From contig NZ_CP080531.1 in NCBI RefSeq assembly GCF_024746835.1, forward strand, positions 186,001 through 250,000: 64,000 nucleotides of DNA, in the 5' to 3' direction. This stretch comes from Mesorhizobium sp. AR02. GTDB taxonomy: Bacteria > Pseudomonadota > Alphaproteobacteria > Rhizobiales > Rhizobiaceae. Shown one piece after another: positions 8,371-16,656 of the stretch. A program made the position numbers and the translations under genes. Positions within the stretch are counted from its first letter, which is position 1; the number at the start of each line of letters is the position of its first letter. The notes under the pieces are model-generated. The model was not told where the DNA came from and searched no databases. It saw only the letters and a list, made by a program, of their open reading frames with translations.

Positions 8371-9303
8371 TCAGTCCGCCATGCGGCTGATGCCCACCAC
8401 GAAATAGTTGTACGGCAGCAAGCTGCGCGGGCTTCCGCGAGAGGTGATGCTGCCTGACGTCGGATCGTAGACCCAGTCGGCCCAATCCCAGATTGGAGAC
8501 AACTCCTCCTGCACCTGCAGGGCGATGTATGCGCCTTCAGCAAGCCTGGCACGGCCAGGGATATTGCTGAAGTCCAGGCCCATGACGACGTCCTGGACCG
8601 GGACGTTTCGATTGCGTTTGGCTATCACGCGGGTCAATCCATAAGCCATCTCGGCGAACGGTTTCACCACGGGCTGAATGGTCTTGGTGATTTCGAGGCC
8701 CTGTTTGAATGCATCGGATTCGAGCAGATCGAGGAAACTCTCGTCGGCGTCGTTCTTGACATTTACGGTGTAGCAGCGAAATGCCAGCCCCTCTTCGCCA
8801 ACGTTGAGCCCGACGAAGATGGGGTAGCCAATGATTCCGGCCTGCTGGCCTTCCCGTACGCGGTAGGTCGAGTTGAAATGAAGGTCCGCGTCCGGGCCGG
8901 TGGATTGGTTGCGTGCATAGAAATCGAACAGGACACGGTGGGCACCTCCGCCCGGATAGTCGGCCACACGCAGCCAGTTAAGCGTGACCTTGACCCGCGC
9001 CCCACGCAGTCTCTTGTCCGGTTTGATGTTGCCGGCATGCACGATTGGCAATGGCTCCCGGGCTCCAGGCGGATGCGGCGCGATGTGCCCGAAGACGTGG
9101 GTCGTGTAACGCCACCGTCGCGGCCCGAACAAATCGTCGAACACTCCCGGGAGGCCGAAGCTACCGGGCGCTTTTTTATGACTGTCCCCGGCCGGTGCCT
9201 CGATAGTTTCGCCCGCTTCCCGCAGCGCCTCGGCGATTGCATCGTGCGACCGTTTGCCGATGACCGGTATGTCGTCGAACCAGCCTGTCTGAGGGATGCT
9301 CAT
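8371..9303 (-). CDS. Unknown protein, translationally coupled partner of the CHAT-STAND protein
   Basis: I do not recognise this 310-residue protein. It has no signal peptide, transmembrane segment or obvious catalytic motif. Residues 1-60 look flexible, polar and charged. From about residue 65 alternating hydrophobic strands dominate (VKVTLNWLRVAD, HRVLFDFYARN, GLAFRCYTVNV), which suggests one or two beta-sandwich units. A helical segment at about 185-225 is followed by more strands and a hydrophobic C-terminus (LLPYNYFVVGISR). Its ATG overlaps the TGA of the CHAT gene by 4 bases, so it is the second gene of that operon. Candidate roles are protease substrate, co-effector or regulator; none is demonstrated. 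It lacks the N-terminal Met-Cys of bacterial gasdermins. Confidence 0.8.
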   Translation of the reverse strand: MSIPQTGWFDDIPVIGKRSHDAIAEALREAGETIEAPAGDSHKKAPGSFGLPGVFDDLFGPRRWRYTTHVFGHIAPHPPGAREPLPIVHAGNIKPDKRLRGARVKVTLNWLRVADYPGGGAHRVLFDFYARNQSTGPDADLHFNSTYRVREGQQAGIIGYPIFVGLNVGEEGLAFRCYTVNVKNDADESFLDLLESDAFKQGLEITKTIQPVVKPFAEMAYGLTRVIAKRNRNVPVQDVVMGLDFSNIPGRARLAEGAYIALQVQEELSPIWDWADWVYDPTSGSITSRGSPRSLLPYNYFVVGISRMAD

Positions 9304-12300
9304 GATGGGACCTCTCCTTGCTGGTGTCTTACCGTTTCGATGAATTCGATCAGTGCGCGAGACAAAGCCACCACATGTGCTCCACCAGGGCCCAATTCTC
9401 CGGCACGAGACAATGAGGATCGGGCGTAAATCAGCGCCTCGTCAAATTCTTTCATCCTGAGTTTGAGCCGCGCCATTTCTCGACAGCCCATCGCGGCGCC
9501 CAAGAGGTCGTGCATGCCTTCAGCGATCTGAATGGCCTTTTCGTAATGAACCGCGGCATTCTCCTGATGGATTTTCGATTGTGAATAATACCCGCCGTCG
9601 TCGAGGATGTTTCCAATTAGAAGGTTCAAGTGCATCTCCGCCTGCGGATAGCCATCCTCCTGGGTATCCTTGGCCTCCAACGCTGCCGCCAAGGCTCCAT
9701 TGAACCGCTCCTGGACGACAGAAACGTCGTTGGTCGTGACAATGGCATGATGAAACCGTTTGTAGCGCAATTGCGCCAATTCGTACTTGCACATGCTGCG
9801 CGTCGCCGAGTCGCGCGAGTCCAGATGGTCAAGCGCGCGCTCATACCATTCCTGCGCGACTTCTATGTTCTGCTCGCCTTGATCGATGTCGGCATAACAA
9901 TGCCCAATGTGCATAGCCATCGGGCCCAGCTCATTCTCCAAATCCAGCCCCAAAGCCAGCTGGTACACGGTCTCGCCGAGTTGGGCGGCTTTTTCCAACT
10001 GGTCGGTTGCCTTTCGCCCGACAATGCTGGCGATGTGCATACGCACCGCGTGGACATACACCTGTGCCGCCTCGTGCAACTGCGGCGACAAATCCTGAGG
10101 TTGAATCTCTGCAATAGGGGATCCGAATTCCGTCTCCACACGCTCTTCGAGCATGCCGAAAAGTCGGTTTGCTTCGCTGACACGGGCATCCTGGCAAGCG
10201 AGAGAATGCGCCATGCCGATCGTCGCAAACCGATACTCTTCCAACCCCTCTCGCGATACCATCGTCACCGGGTCCAGCATCCTTTCGATGGTCGCAATCG
10301 CGATACGGCGGGATTCAGCATGTCGGCCAGAACTGTCGTATGAATTTCTGATTATCCAGGTCGCACTCAAGTACTCCTGCCAGAGGCAGTGGCGTTCGGC
10401 GAGCCGCCGCGCGTGGAGCAAATTTGGCTCGTGGATCTTTACGATGAATCGGCCGACTGACTGATTTTCGGTGTTATGGCGGGCAAACGAACAATAGCTG
10501 ACGACGCAGGTAACAAAGATTTTGGAGACCTCAGCCAATGGCGATCGTACGTCACCGTCATTTTCCGGATATGCGCTGTCGAACATTTTCTTGAAATACC
10601 AAGGCAGTGCAGGGTGGACGCTGAAAAGCCGGTCGCCAAGCTTTGTTAAAAGACCTATCTCGGCCGCCCGGTTCAAGAGGATCGCCCATTCCTGCATATG
10701 CGTGTCAGGGCCGCCGAATATACCTGGATCGCCGTGACTTATCGCTTCCAGCCGCGCCAGGATACCGACGTCGACAACGCTCTGAAAAAGGTGGAGCAGC
10801 GCCAGCCTTTTGCGCTCAGCTTCGCTGAAGGACCGATCGAAGCCATAGGCCAGAGATGCGCCGAGTGATCGGCTGCGGCCTTGCTCCTCGTTTTCGTCAA
10901 AGGCCGCCTCGCCATTCCGCAGCCGCTCGACCATGGCGTCTGCCGCGTCCCGAGTCGCAACCCCATCCCGCAAAGCCTGGCGGATGACCACCGTAAGCGT
11001 CAAAGGATTGCCTTGGGAGAATTCCAGCAAAGGCGTCATTACGTCCACATTTCGCATTTCGGAGTGGCGACGCCGGATGATGGCGGTGGCGAGCAGGCGA
11101 CGGTCCTGCCACGACATTGGCGGGACTCGCACTCGGACCGGAAGGTCGCCTAGCCAGTTGGTCTCGTCCCGCCGCGAAGTCAGCAGCACTTTGGCCTTGG
11201 TATGAGCGAGATCACGCAGGAAATCCCGCAAATCGGCCTGCTCGTCCTCTGTCCACGCCGATTCGGCGCCAGATGGAAAGCCCGTGATCTGCTCGACATT
11301 GTCCCATATCCAGAGAGCTGGATTTTGTTTCAGTATTTCAATCGCCAAGGTTCGGCGCCTGTCGTCGTCCAGCGTAAGCCAGGGCACACGCTTCGCCTCC
11401 AGAAGAGGAGCGAACCGCGTTCCGATCTGGTCCACCACCCGAGACAATGGAAGCCGTTGCTCAAAGCTGCTGAACAGCACCGGACCATCCACCCCACCGG
11501 TGACGGAATACCAGCGCGCGAACTCCGCCGCCGTGGTCGTCTTGCCACTGCCTGCATAGGCATGCAGCAGCACGATCGCATCCCGGTCGAAAGCGCGATC
11601 AAGGGCGAGCAGCGTCTCGTCACGACCGATGAAGCCGACATCGGGTTGCCTCGGCAGTTCAGCTGTGGCGCGGCTTGCGCTCCAATCGGTCTCATCGAAA
11701 AGCGCAGCGGCTGAATCACGCTCCGGAAACAGCCTCATCGGGGCGGCTTCGTAGATCGCCGGAACAGACCAGTCCTGCAGCTCGATCGGTTTGTCGACAA
11801 CAGTGCGGGTGCGTTCGTCACCGAGATGTTTACGCGCGCGGTTCGCGGCACGGCCGAGCGTCTGGCCCTGTGCAAGTGCTTGATAGAACTCGCCGACGAA
11901 CTGGGCCGCCGTCGCCACGTAGACGTTGTAGCGCATGGCCACGACGCCGGTGACTCCTGCATCCACCACGGACTGCGCGAAGGATCCATAGGCGCGAACC
12001 TGATCCTCATGGGTACGTGGCGCATTCGCATCGTCGTGAGGTTCTGTCACTCCGCTCTCGGAAGCGCCAAGCCCAGAGCGGCAAGCATTCAGCACGAGCG
12101 TTGGAACGCGTGTCTCGTAGAGGAGGTTGCCGACCGTCGTCCCGTCCACCGCCTGCACCCGGCTGGGATGCTTGTCATCCTCAAAACAGATGTAGCCTCG
12201 CGCCGCATCCGTTGCCGATGGCGCGGACAGCCGGCGTGGATCGAACATCTTCTGGAGGTTGAGAGCAGCCAGGCCTTTGGAATCGATGTAGAGGCCATGG

Positions 12301-12992
12301 CCGTCGAAATGAACTACATGGTACGGCGTTCCTTTTTCCTTTGCACGGCGCAATGTTTGACCCAACATGGCGAAAGTCGCCGGCCGAAGCACGTCAAGGT
12401 CGACAGCTGCCGAACCGGCTTCCGTCAGTGCCTTGACGATATGCATTGCGACAGAACGAAACGGTACGTCGTCGGCGCCGGCGGGACGACATATCACGAC
12501 TAGAATTCGCACCGGCCCGGCCGCAACGTCAGCCATGCGCGGTATACGAGCGACCTGAGATTGAACACGCACGAACTCTCCGCTCGTCAGCGCCAACGGT
12601 GCGTCGGAACGAGGATCGCGCAATAGTTCCCAAGGAAAGGCATGTGCCTCGCGGATGCCGGCCGAAATCTCGATTCGGGTGTCGGCGATGTCATCGCAGA
12701 CATCGCTCCAGAGCCGGATCGTGTCACGATTGGCTTCAAAGATCGCGCTGAACAGGGATCGGCCGATATCGGCCATCCTTCGTTCAACGCCGGCTGCAAC
12801 CTGCGGCGCAGGATCGGCGCTTCGTTCGAGGTAGTCCTCCAGATACCAGCGGAGCCGCGCCTGGTCCGTCTCGGTCATAATAGGAGCTATCGTTGCTGTC
12901 GCGGTACGACGCGCCCCGCGGCCTTCCAACGAGATTTCAATCGGATGGGCGCCACCCTCTACAGTTAGATGACTAAGTCGTAGCACAAGCAT
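9300..12992 (-). CDS. CHAT protease - STAND (NB-ARC-like) ATPase - TPR protein
   Basis: Large cytoplasmic protein of 1230 residues with three parts. The N-terminal CHAT (caspase-like) domain spans about 100-420, with the catalytic pair His232 in HFDGHG and Cys304 in LNACRSG. A STAND ATPase follows (about 450-700), with P-loop AGSGKTT (Lys484), Walker B-like LWIWDN (Asp564), LLTSRRDE and a GNP motif in SQGNPLTL. A winged-helix-like region (about 705-800) leads to TPR-like helical repeats up to the C-terminus. This is the layout of bacterial NLR-like sensors. The ATG at 12992 is chosen over a TTG at 12995 because GAGGTG lies 6 bases upstream. Base composition is visibly less GC-rich than in neighbours, suggesting transfer. 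It overlaps the 310-residue partner gene. A defence role is inferred. Confidence 0.92.
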   Translation of the reverse strand: MLVLRLSHLTVEGGAHPIEISLEGRGARRTATATIAPIMTETDQARLRWYLEDYLERSADPAPQVAAGVERRMADIGRSLFSAIFEANRDTIRLWSDVCDDIADTRIEISAGIREAHAFPWELLRDPRSDAPLALTSGEFVRVQSQVARIPRMADVAAGPVRILVVICRPAGADDVPFRSVAMHIVKALTEAGSAAVDLDVLRPATFAMLGQTLRRAKEKGTPYHVVHFDGHGLYIDSKGLAALNLQKMFDPRRLSAPSATDAARGYICFEDDKHPSRVQAVDGTTVGNLLYETRVPTLVLNACRSGLGASESGVTEPHDDANAPRTHEDQVRAYGSFAQSVVDAGVTGVVAMRYNVYVATAAQFVGEFYQALAQGQTLGRAANRARKHLGDERTRTVVDKPIELQDWSVPAIYEAAPMRLFPERDSAAALFDETDWSASRATAELPRQPDVGFIGRDETLLALDRAFDRDAIVLLHAYAGSGKTTTAAEFARWYSVTGGVDGPVLFSSFEQRLPLSRVVDQIGTRFAPLLEAKRVPWLTLDDDRRRTLAIEILKQNPALWIWDNVEQITGFPSGAESAWTEDEQADLRDFLRDLAHTKAKVLLTSRRDETNWLGDLPVRVRVPPMSWQDRRLLATAIIRRRHSEMRNVDVMTPLLEFSQGNPLTLTVVIRQALRDGVATRDAADAMVERLRNGEAAFDENEEQGRSRSLGASLAYGFDRSFSEAERKRLALLHLFQSVVDVGILARLEAISHGDPGIFGGPDTHMQEWAILLNRAAEIGLLTKLGDRLFSVHPALPWYFKKMFDSAYPENDGDVRSPLAEVSKIFVTCVVSYCSFARHNTENQSVGRFIVKIHEPNLLHARRLAERHCLWQEYLSATWIIRNSYDSSGRHAESRRIAIATIERMLDPVTMVSREGLEEYRFATIGMAHSLACQDARVSEANRLFGMLEERVETEFGSPIAEIQPQDLSPQLHEAAQVYVHAVRMHIASIVGRKATDQLEKAAQLGETVYQLALGLDLENELGPMAMHIGHCYADIDQGEQNIEVAQEWYERALDHLDSRDSATRSMCKYELAQLRYKRFHHAIVTTNDVSVVQERFNGALAAALEAKDTQEDGYPQAEMHLNLLIGNILDDGGYYSQSKIHQENAAVHYEKAIQIAEGMHDLLGAAMGCREMARLKLRMKEFDEALIYARSSLSRAGELGPGGAHVVALSRALIEFIETVRHQQGEVPS

Positions 12993-13046
12993 CAAGCACC
13001 TCGCAGCGGAGTGACGCGCGTTGGACCGGCCGATATCTGTGACAGA

Positions 13047-13090
13047 GTTACATATATAACATTATAGTAAAGCGTGAGCCATGCAATCAA
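13047..13090 (-). promoter_or_regulatory. Promoter of the CHAT-STAND operon, with an overlapping AT-rich dyad
   Basis: On the minus strand TTGATT (13085-13090) and a perfect TATAAT (13061-13066) are separated by 18 bases, a good sigma-70 promoter. Just downstream, at the expected transcription start, lies an imperfect palindrome GTTACATATATAAC (13047-13060) that could be an operator. The stretch 12996-13349 between the CHAT gene and the upstream ATPase gene holds nothing else I recognise and is unusually AT-rich for this genome. Confidence 0.65.
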
Positions 13091-13349
13091 GCAACTGAAT
13101 GAAATTGCCCGGATATCGACGCGAATCCGGGATGCAATCTTCTGCTTGAAAGACAGGCAATCATTGCTGCGATAGACGAGCGGCAAAAATGCGACCGATC
13201 GTCTTGATGGCTAAATGAACGGCAGTCTGATCAGGCCGGAACCTTTGACCTACCGACGGAAGAGTCACTACTGGCACATAGCCGACGGCTCTGGGTTCAA
13301 AACATCGGGATTTATCCGAAAACCGCTTCGCGCTTTTCGGTGGGATGTC

Positions 13350-14897
13350 CTACCGCCCCCGCGAAAGGCTCCCCAGGATCCCGCGCACGATCGCGCGTCC
13401 GACCGACGAGCCAACGGACCGAACGACCGACTTGATCGCGGCCTCCGCCACAGTCTGGCGATTGGAGGGGCGCGGCGCCGGCGCCCGACGCCCACCTGAC
13501 TGCGGTGCGGGATCGTCATTGCCGAATCCCGGAATGGTCCAGCGCGAACCGCCAGTGCCTGCCTGCTGCGCCTGCGCTTCGGCGTCCTGCGCCTCCTTGG
13601 CCCTCTTCTGCAGCATCTCGAAGGCCGATTCGCGGTCGATGACCTGATCGTACTGGCCGGCGACCGGGCTTTCCGCGATCAGTTTTTGCCGCTCGGTGGG
13701 GGTTATCGGTCCAAGCCGCGACGACGGCGGACGGATCAGCGTGCGCTGCACCATGGACGGCACACCCTTGTCCTCCAGTGTCGAGACCAGCGCTTCACCG
13801 GTGGCGAGCTGGGTGATGGTGGTGGCGCAGTCGAAGTCGGGATTCGGCCGGAACGTCTCGGCCGCCGTCCTCACCGCCTGCTGCTCTCGCGGCGTATAGG
13901 CGCGCAGCGCGTGCTGAACGCGATTGCCGAGCTGGGCCAGCACCTTCTCGGGGATATCGAGGGGGTTCTGGGTAACGAAATAGACGCCGACGCCTTTCGA
14001 GCGGATCAGGCGGACGACTTGCTCGACCCGATCGATCAGCACTTTCGGCGCTTCGTCGAACAGAAGATGCGCCTCGTCGAAGAAGAACACCAGCTTCGGC
14101 TTATCGGGATCGCCGACTTCCGGCAACACCTCGAACAGTTCCGACATCAGCCACAACAGGAAGGTCGCGTAGAGCCGCGGATTCATCATCAGCTTGTCGG
14201 CGGCAAGCACGCTGATCGCACCGCGCCCATCACGCGTGGTGCGCATGATGTCGGAGATACGCAGTGCCGGCTCACCGAAGAAATGCGCGGCACCCTGCTG
14301 CTCCAGGACCAACAGGGTGCGCTGGATTGCTCCCACGGAAGGCTTGGTGACATTGCCGTAGCGCGAGCCGATCTCGTCGGCGCGCTCGGCGATGTTGGAG
14401 AGCAGCGCCTGAAGATCCTTCATGTCGAGCAGCAGCAGGCCTTCCTCGTCGGCCAGACGGAAGGCGATGTTCATGATGCCTTCCTGCGCCTCGGTCAGGT
14501 TCATCAGGCGCGACAACAGCAGCGGCCCCATCTCCGAGACGGTGGCGCGGATGGGATGGCCCTGCTCGCCGAACAGGTCCCAGAAGATGACCGGAAATTC
14601 CTGGAAATCATAGGGCTCGAGCTTGACCTGCGCGGCCCGCTTGACCAGGAAATCCTGCGCCGTGCCCATCATGGAAATGCCGGACAAGTCACCCTTGATA
14701 TCGGCGCAGAACACAGGCACGCCGGCATTCGAAAAGCCTTCGGCCAGGATCTGCAAAGTGACGGTCTTGCCGGTGCCGGTGGCACCGGTGACCAGGCCGT
14801 GGCGATTTCCATATTGCAGCAGCAACTGCTCTGGGCGCTGATAGCTGTCGTCGGGCTTGCGGCTGGCGCCGATGAAAATACTGGTGTCGTCAGCCAT
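13350..14897 (-). CDS. HerA-like ATPase, DUF853 family
   Basis: Protein of 515 residues of the HerA/FtsK-like P-loop ATPases, DUF853 branch (YjgR-like). Walker A is GATGTGKT at 38-45, and Walker B is in [14 protein letters not shown]. The C-terminus is low-complexity and basic, rich in Arg, Pro and Gly. These ATPases are presumed hexameric motors acting on DNA or proteins, but the cellular role of DUF853 is not settled. The ATG at 14897 ([12 protein letters not shown]) is chosen; an open extension to 15353 would overlap the divergent mutase gene. It is upstream of the CHAT gene on the same strand but separated by 357 bases and a separate promoter. Confidence 0.88.
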   Translation of the reverse strand: MADDTSIFIGASRKPDDSYQRPEQLLLQYGNRHGLVTGATGTGKTVTLQILAEGFSNAGVPVFCADIKGDLSGISMMGTAQDFLVKRAAQVKLEPYDFQEFPVIFWDLFGEQGHPIRATVSEMGPLLLSRLMNLTEAQEGIMNIAFRLADEEGLLLLDMKDLQALLSNIAERADEIGSRYGNVTKPSVGAIQRTLLVLEQQGAAHFFGEPALRISDIMRTTRDGRGAISVLAADKLMMNPRLYATFLLWLMSELFEVLPEVGDPDKPKLVFFFDEAHLLFDEAPKVLIDRVEQVVRLIRSKGVGVYFVTQNPLDIPEKVLAQLGNRVQHALRAYTPREQQAVRTAAETFRPNPDFDCATTITQLATGEALVSTLEDKGVPSMVQRTLIRPPSSRLGPITPTERQKLIAESPVAGQYDQVIDRESAFEMLQKRAKEAQDAEAQAQQAGTGGSRWTIPGFGNDDPAPQSGGRRAPAPRPSNRQTVAEAAIKSVVRSVGSSVGRAIVRGILGSLSRGR

Positions 14898-14970
14898 ATG
14901 TCGGGTCTCCGCAAACTGATGAGTCAAAAGCCAGCCTTTGGCCGAAGGTATAGTGAGGCTGCTGCACAGC

Positions 14971-15031
14971 GACAATGATAATTGTCCAAAGCCGGGCCAA
15001 TCGTCCAAATCGGGCCAACCGCCGAAATCGG
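14971..15031. repeat. Dyad and imperfect direct repeats in a divergent intergenic region
   Basis: Between the DUF853 gene and the mutase small subunit gene there is a perfect dyad, GACAAT-gata-ATTGTC (14971-14986). It runs into two imperfect direct repeats of 19 and 18 bases (starting GTCCAAA at 14984 and 15003) and a partial third copy (15021-15031). This could be a regulator-binding array for either gene. The remaining bases of 14898-15195 show no other feature. Confidence 0.5.
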
Positions 15032-15195
15032 ATTTTTGGAACTTGCGGATTTTGCTGGTGTTTGGCAATCGTCCATGGTTCGTCGACGGAGCCGCCCTAT
15101 ATATCTGGCGGATCGAATTCAGCCCTCGGAAGTGCATTGCATTGCGGTAATGAACCGGGGACCGTAGACTGAATGCTCCCGGCTGGTGCGGCCGC

Positions 15196-16656
15196 ATGAA
15201 ACGAGGAGGATGGATGGGCGCCGGAGCCTTGATCAGGGGTACTGAACCTGTGAACGCAGAGCGCCAGCGTTGGCTGGCACTGGCGGAAAAAGCGTTGGCC
15301 GGCTCATCCTTCGAGGAAAAGCTGGTCTCGCACACCGACGACACCATCCGCATCGAGCCACTCTACGACCGTGCGACCGGATCCGAGCCGATCGTGCGCG
15401 CTAATCCTCGGTCGCCCTGGATCGTCAGCCAGCGCGTCGACGACCCCGATGTCGATCGCGCCAAGGCGCAGGTCCTGGATGATATCGCGCAGGGCGCGAC
15501 GGGATTGTCGCTCGTCTTCGAAGGTGCTCCGAACGCATTCGGCTACGGTCTGCCGAGGACTGCACAGGCGCTGGAAACGGTGCTGGAGGGTGTACCCCTC
15601 AACCGGATCCAGATCCGCATCGACACCCACCCCTGGAGCCGCCCCATGGCCGACTGGCTGGTGGCGTTCCTGAGCAAGCGCCGCTCCGATCCGGCAAAGC
15701 TTAACCTGTCGTTCGGCATCGATCCGGCGGCAATCCTTGCTGGCACCGGCCGGCTGCGCATGTCGATCGAGGCGCTGCAGGAATCGATGCCGCAATCGCT
15801 GGCACATTTCTTCTCGATGGGCGTTCCCGGCGTGCTGCTGGAGGCGGACGGTCGCGTCTTCCACAATGCCGGCGCCACGGAGGCGCAGGAACTCGGCATC
15901 ATGTTGGCTTCGGCGGTCTCGTATCTGAGAATGTTCGAGAAGGCGCGGCAGCCGCTGGTCTATGCGGCACCGCATATCGGCTTCGCGCTCAGCGTCGACC
16001 AGGACCAGTTCCTGTCGATGGCCAAGGTGCGGGCGCTGCGCAGGCTGTGGGCACGGATGCAGGAGGCCTGCTCGATCCCCAACTCCACGGCCAACATCCA
16101 TGCCGAGACATCATTTCGCATGATGACGGCATTGGACCCGGAGACCAACATCCTGCGCACGACGATCGGCTGTTTCGCCGCGGCCGCGGGCGGAGCCGAT
16201 TCGATCTCCATCCTGCCTCATACGATCGCGCACGGCCTGCCGGCGCCTTTTGCCCGCCGGGTCGCGCGCAACGCGCAGTTGATCATGGCCAATGAAAGCC
16301 ATGTCGATTACGTCGCCGATCCCGCCTATGGGTCCGGCGCGGTCGAAACGCTGACATCAGACCTTTGCGAAGCCGCGTGGGCGGAGCTGCAAACGATCGA
16401 AGCCGAAGGGGGCGTATTGTCCAGCCTTCGGGACGGACACATCCAGAAGCGCGTTCGCGCAGCGGCCGCCCTGCGCGATGCCGCCTTCAAGGCCGGTGAG
16501 CGGGCCATCATCGGCACCACACTCTATCCGCAGAAGAGCGAGCGTCCGGTCGAGACGCTGGACGCAAAACAGCGGCCTGCTTTCACCGAAGGCGTCGTCC
16601 TGTGCGAACCGCTGTTTCCGGCCCGCATCGACCAATCCATCGGGGTGGCCTCTTGA
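15196..16656 (+). CDS. mutA: Methylmalonyl-CoA mutase small subunit
   Basis: Partner subunit of methylmalonyl-CoA mutase, up to 486 residues. It contains the TIM-barrel mutase domain but stops before the C-terminal cobalamin-binding domain, so it lacks any DxHxxG motif. The large subunit downstream keeps that motif and is the catalytic one. The start is uncertain: ATG 15196, ATG 15214 (next to a GAGGAGGA that sits only 3 bases away) or GTG 15250 (AGGGG 10 bases upstream) are all possible. The stop overlaps the next gene by 2 bases (TTGA). The pair interconverts methylmalonyl-CoA and succinyl-CoA in propionate and branched-chain amino acid use. Confidence 0.88.
   Translation: MKRGGWMGAGALIRGTEPVNAERQRWLALAEKALAGSSFEEKLVSHTDDTIRIEPLYDRATGSEPIVRANPRSPWIVSQRVDDPDVDRAKAQVLDDIAQGATGLSLVFEGAPNAFGYGLPRTAQALETVLEGVPLNRIQIRIDTHPWSRPMADWLVAFLSKRRSDPAKLNLSFGIDPAAILAGTGRLRMSIEALQESMPQSLAHFFSMGVPGVLLEADGRVFHNAGATEAQELGIMLASAVSYLRMFEKARQPLVYAAPHIGFALSVDQDQFLSMAKVRALRRLWARMQEACSIPNSTANIHAETSFRMMTALDPETNILRTTIGCFAAAAGGADSISILPHTIAHGLPAPFARRVARNAQLIMANESHVDYVADPAYGSGAVETLTSDLCEAAWAELQTIEAEGGVLSSLRDGHIQKRVRAAAALRDAAFKAGERAIIGTTLYPQKSERPVETLDAKQRPAFTEGVVLCEPLFPARIDQSIGVAS

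Noticed and set aside
8371..9303. Bacterial gasdermin as the identity of the 310-residue CHAT partner
   Set aside because: No N-terminal Met-Cys palmitoylation site and no gasdermin-like sequence features; similarity was in gene context only.
12992..13186. 64-residue minus-strand frame upstream of the CHAT gene
   Set aside because: It covers the promoter with TATAAT and has no ribosome site.
14984..15031. CRISPR-like array
   Set aside because: Only two to three imperfect repeats without spacers of fixed length and no cas genes in the window.
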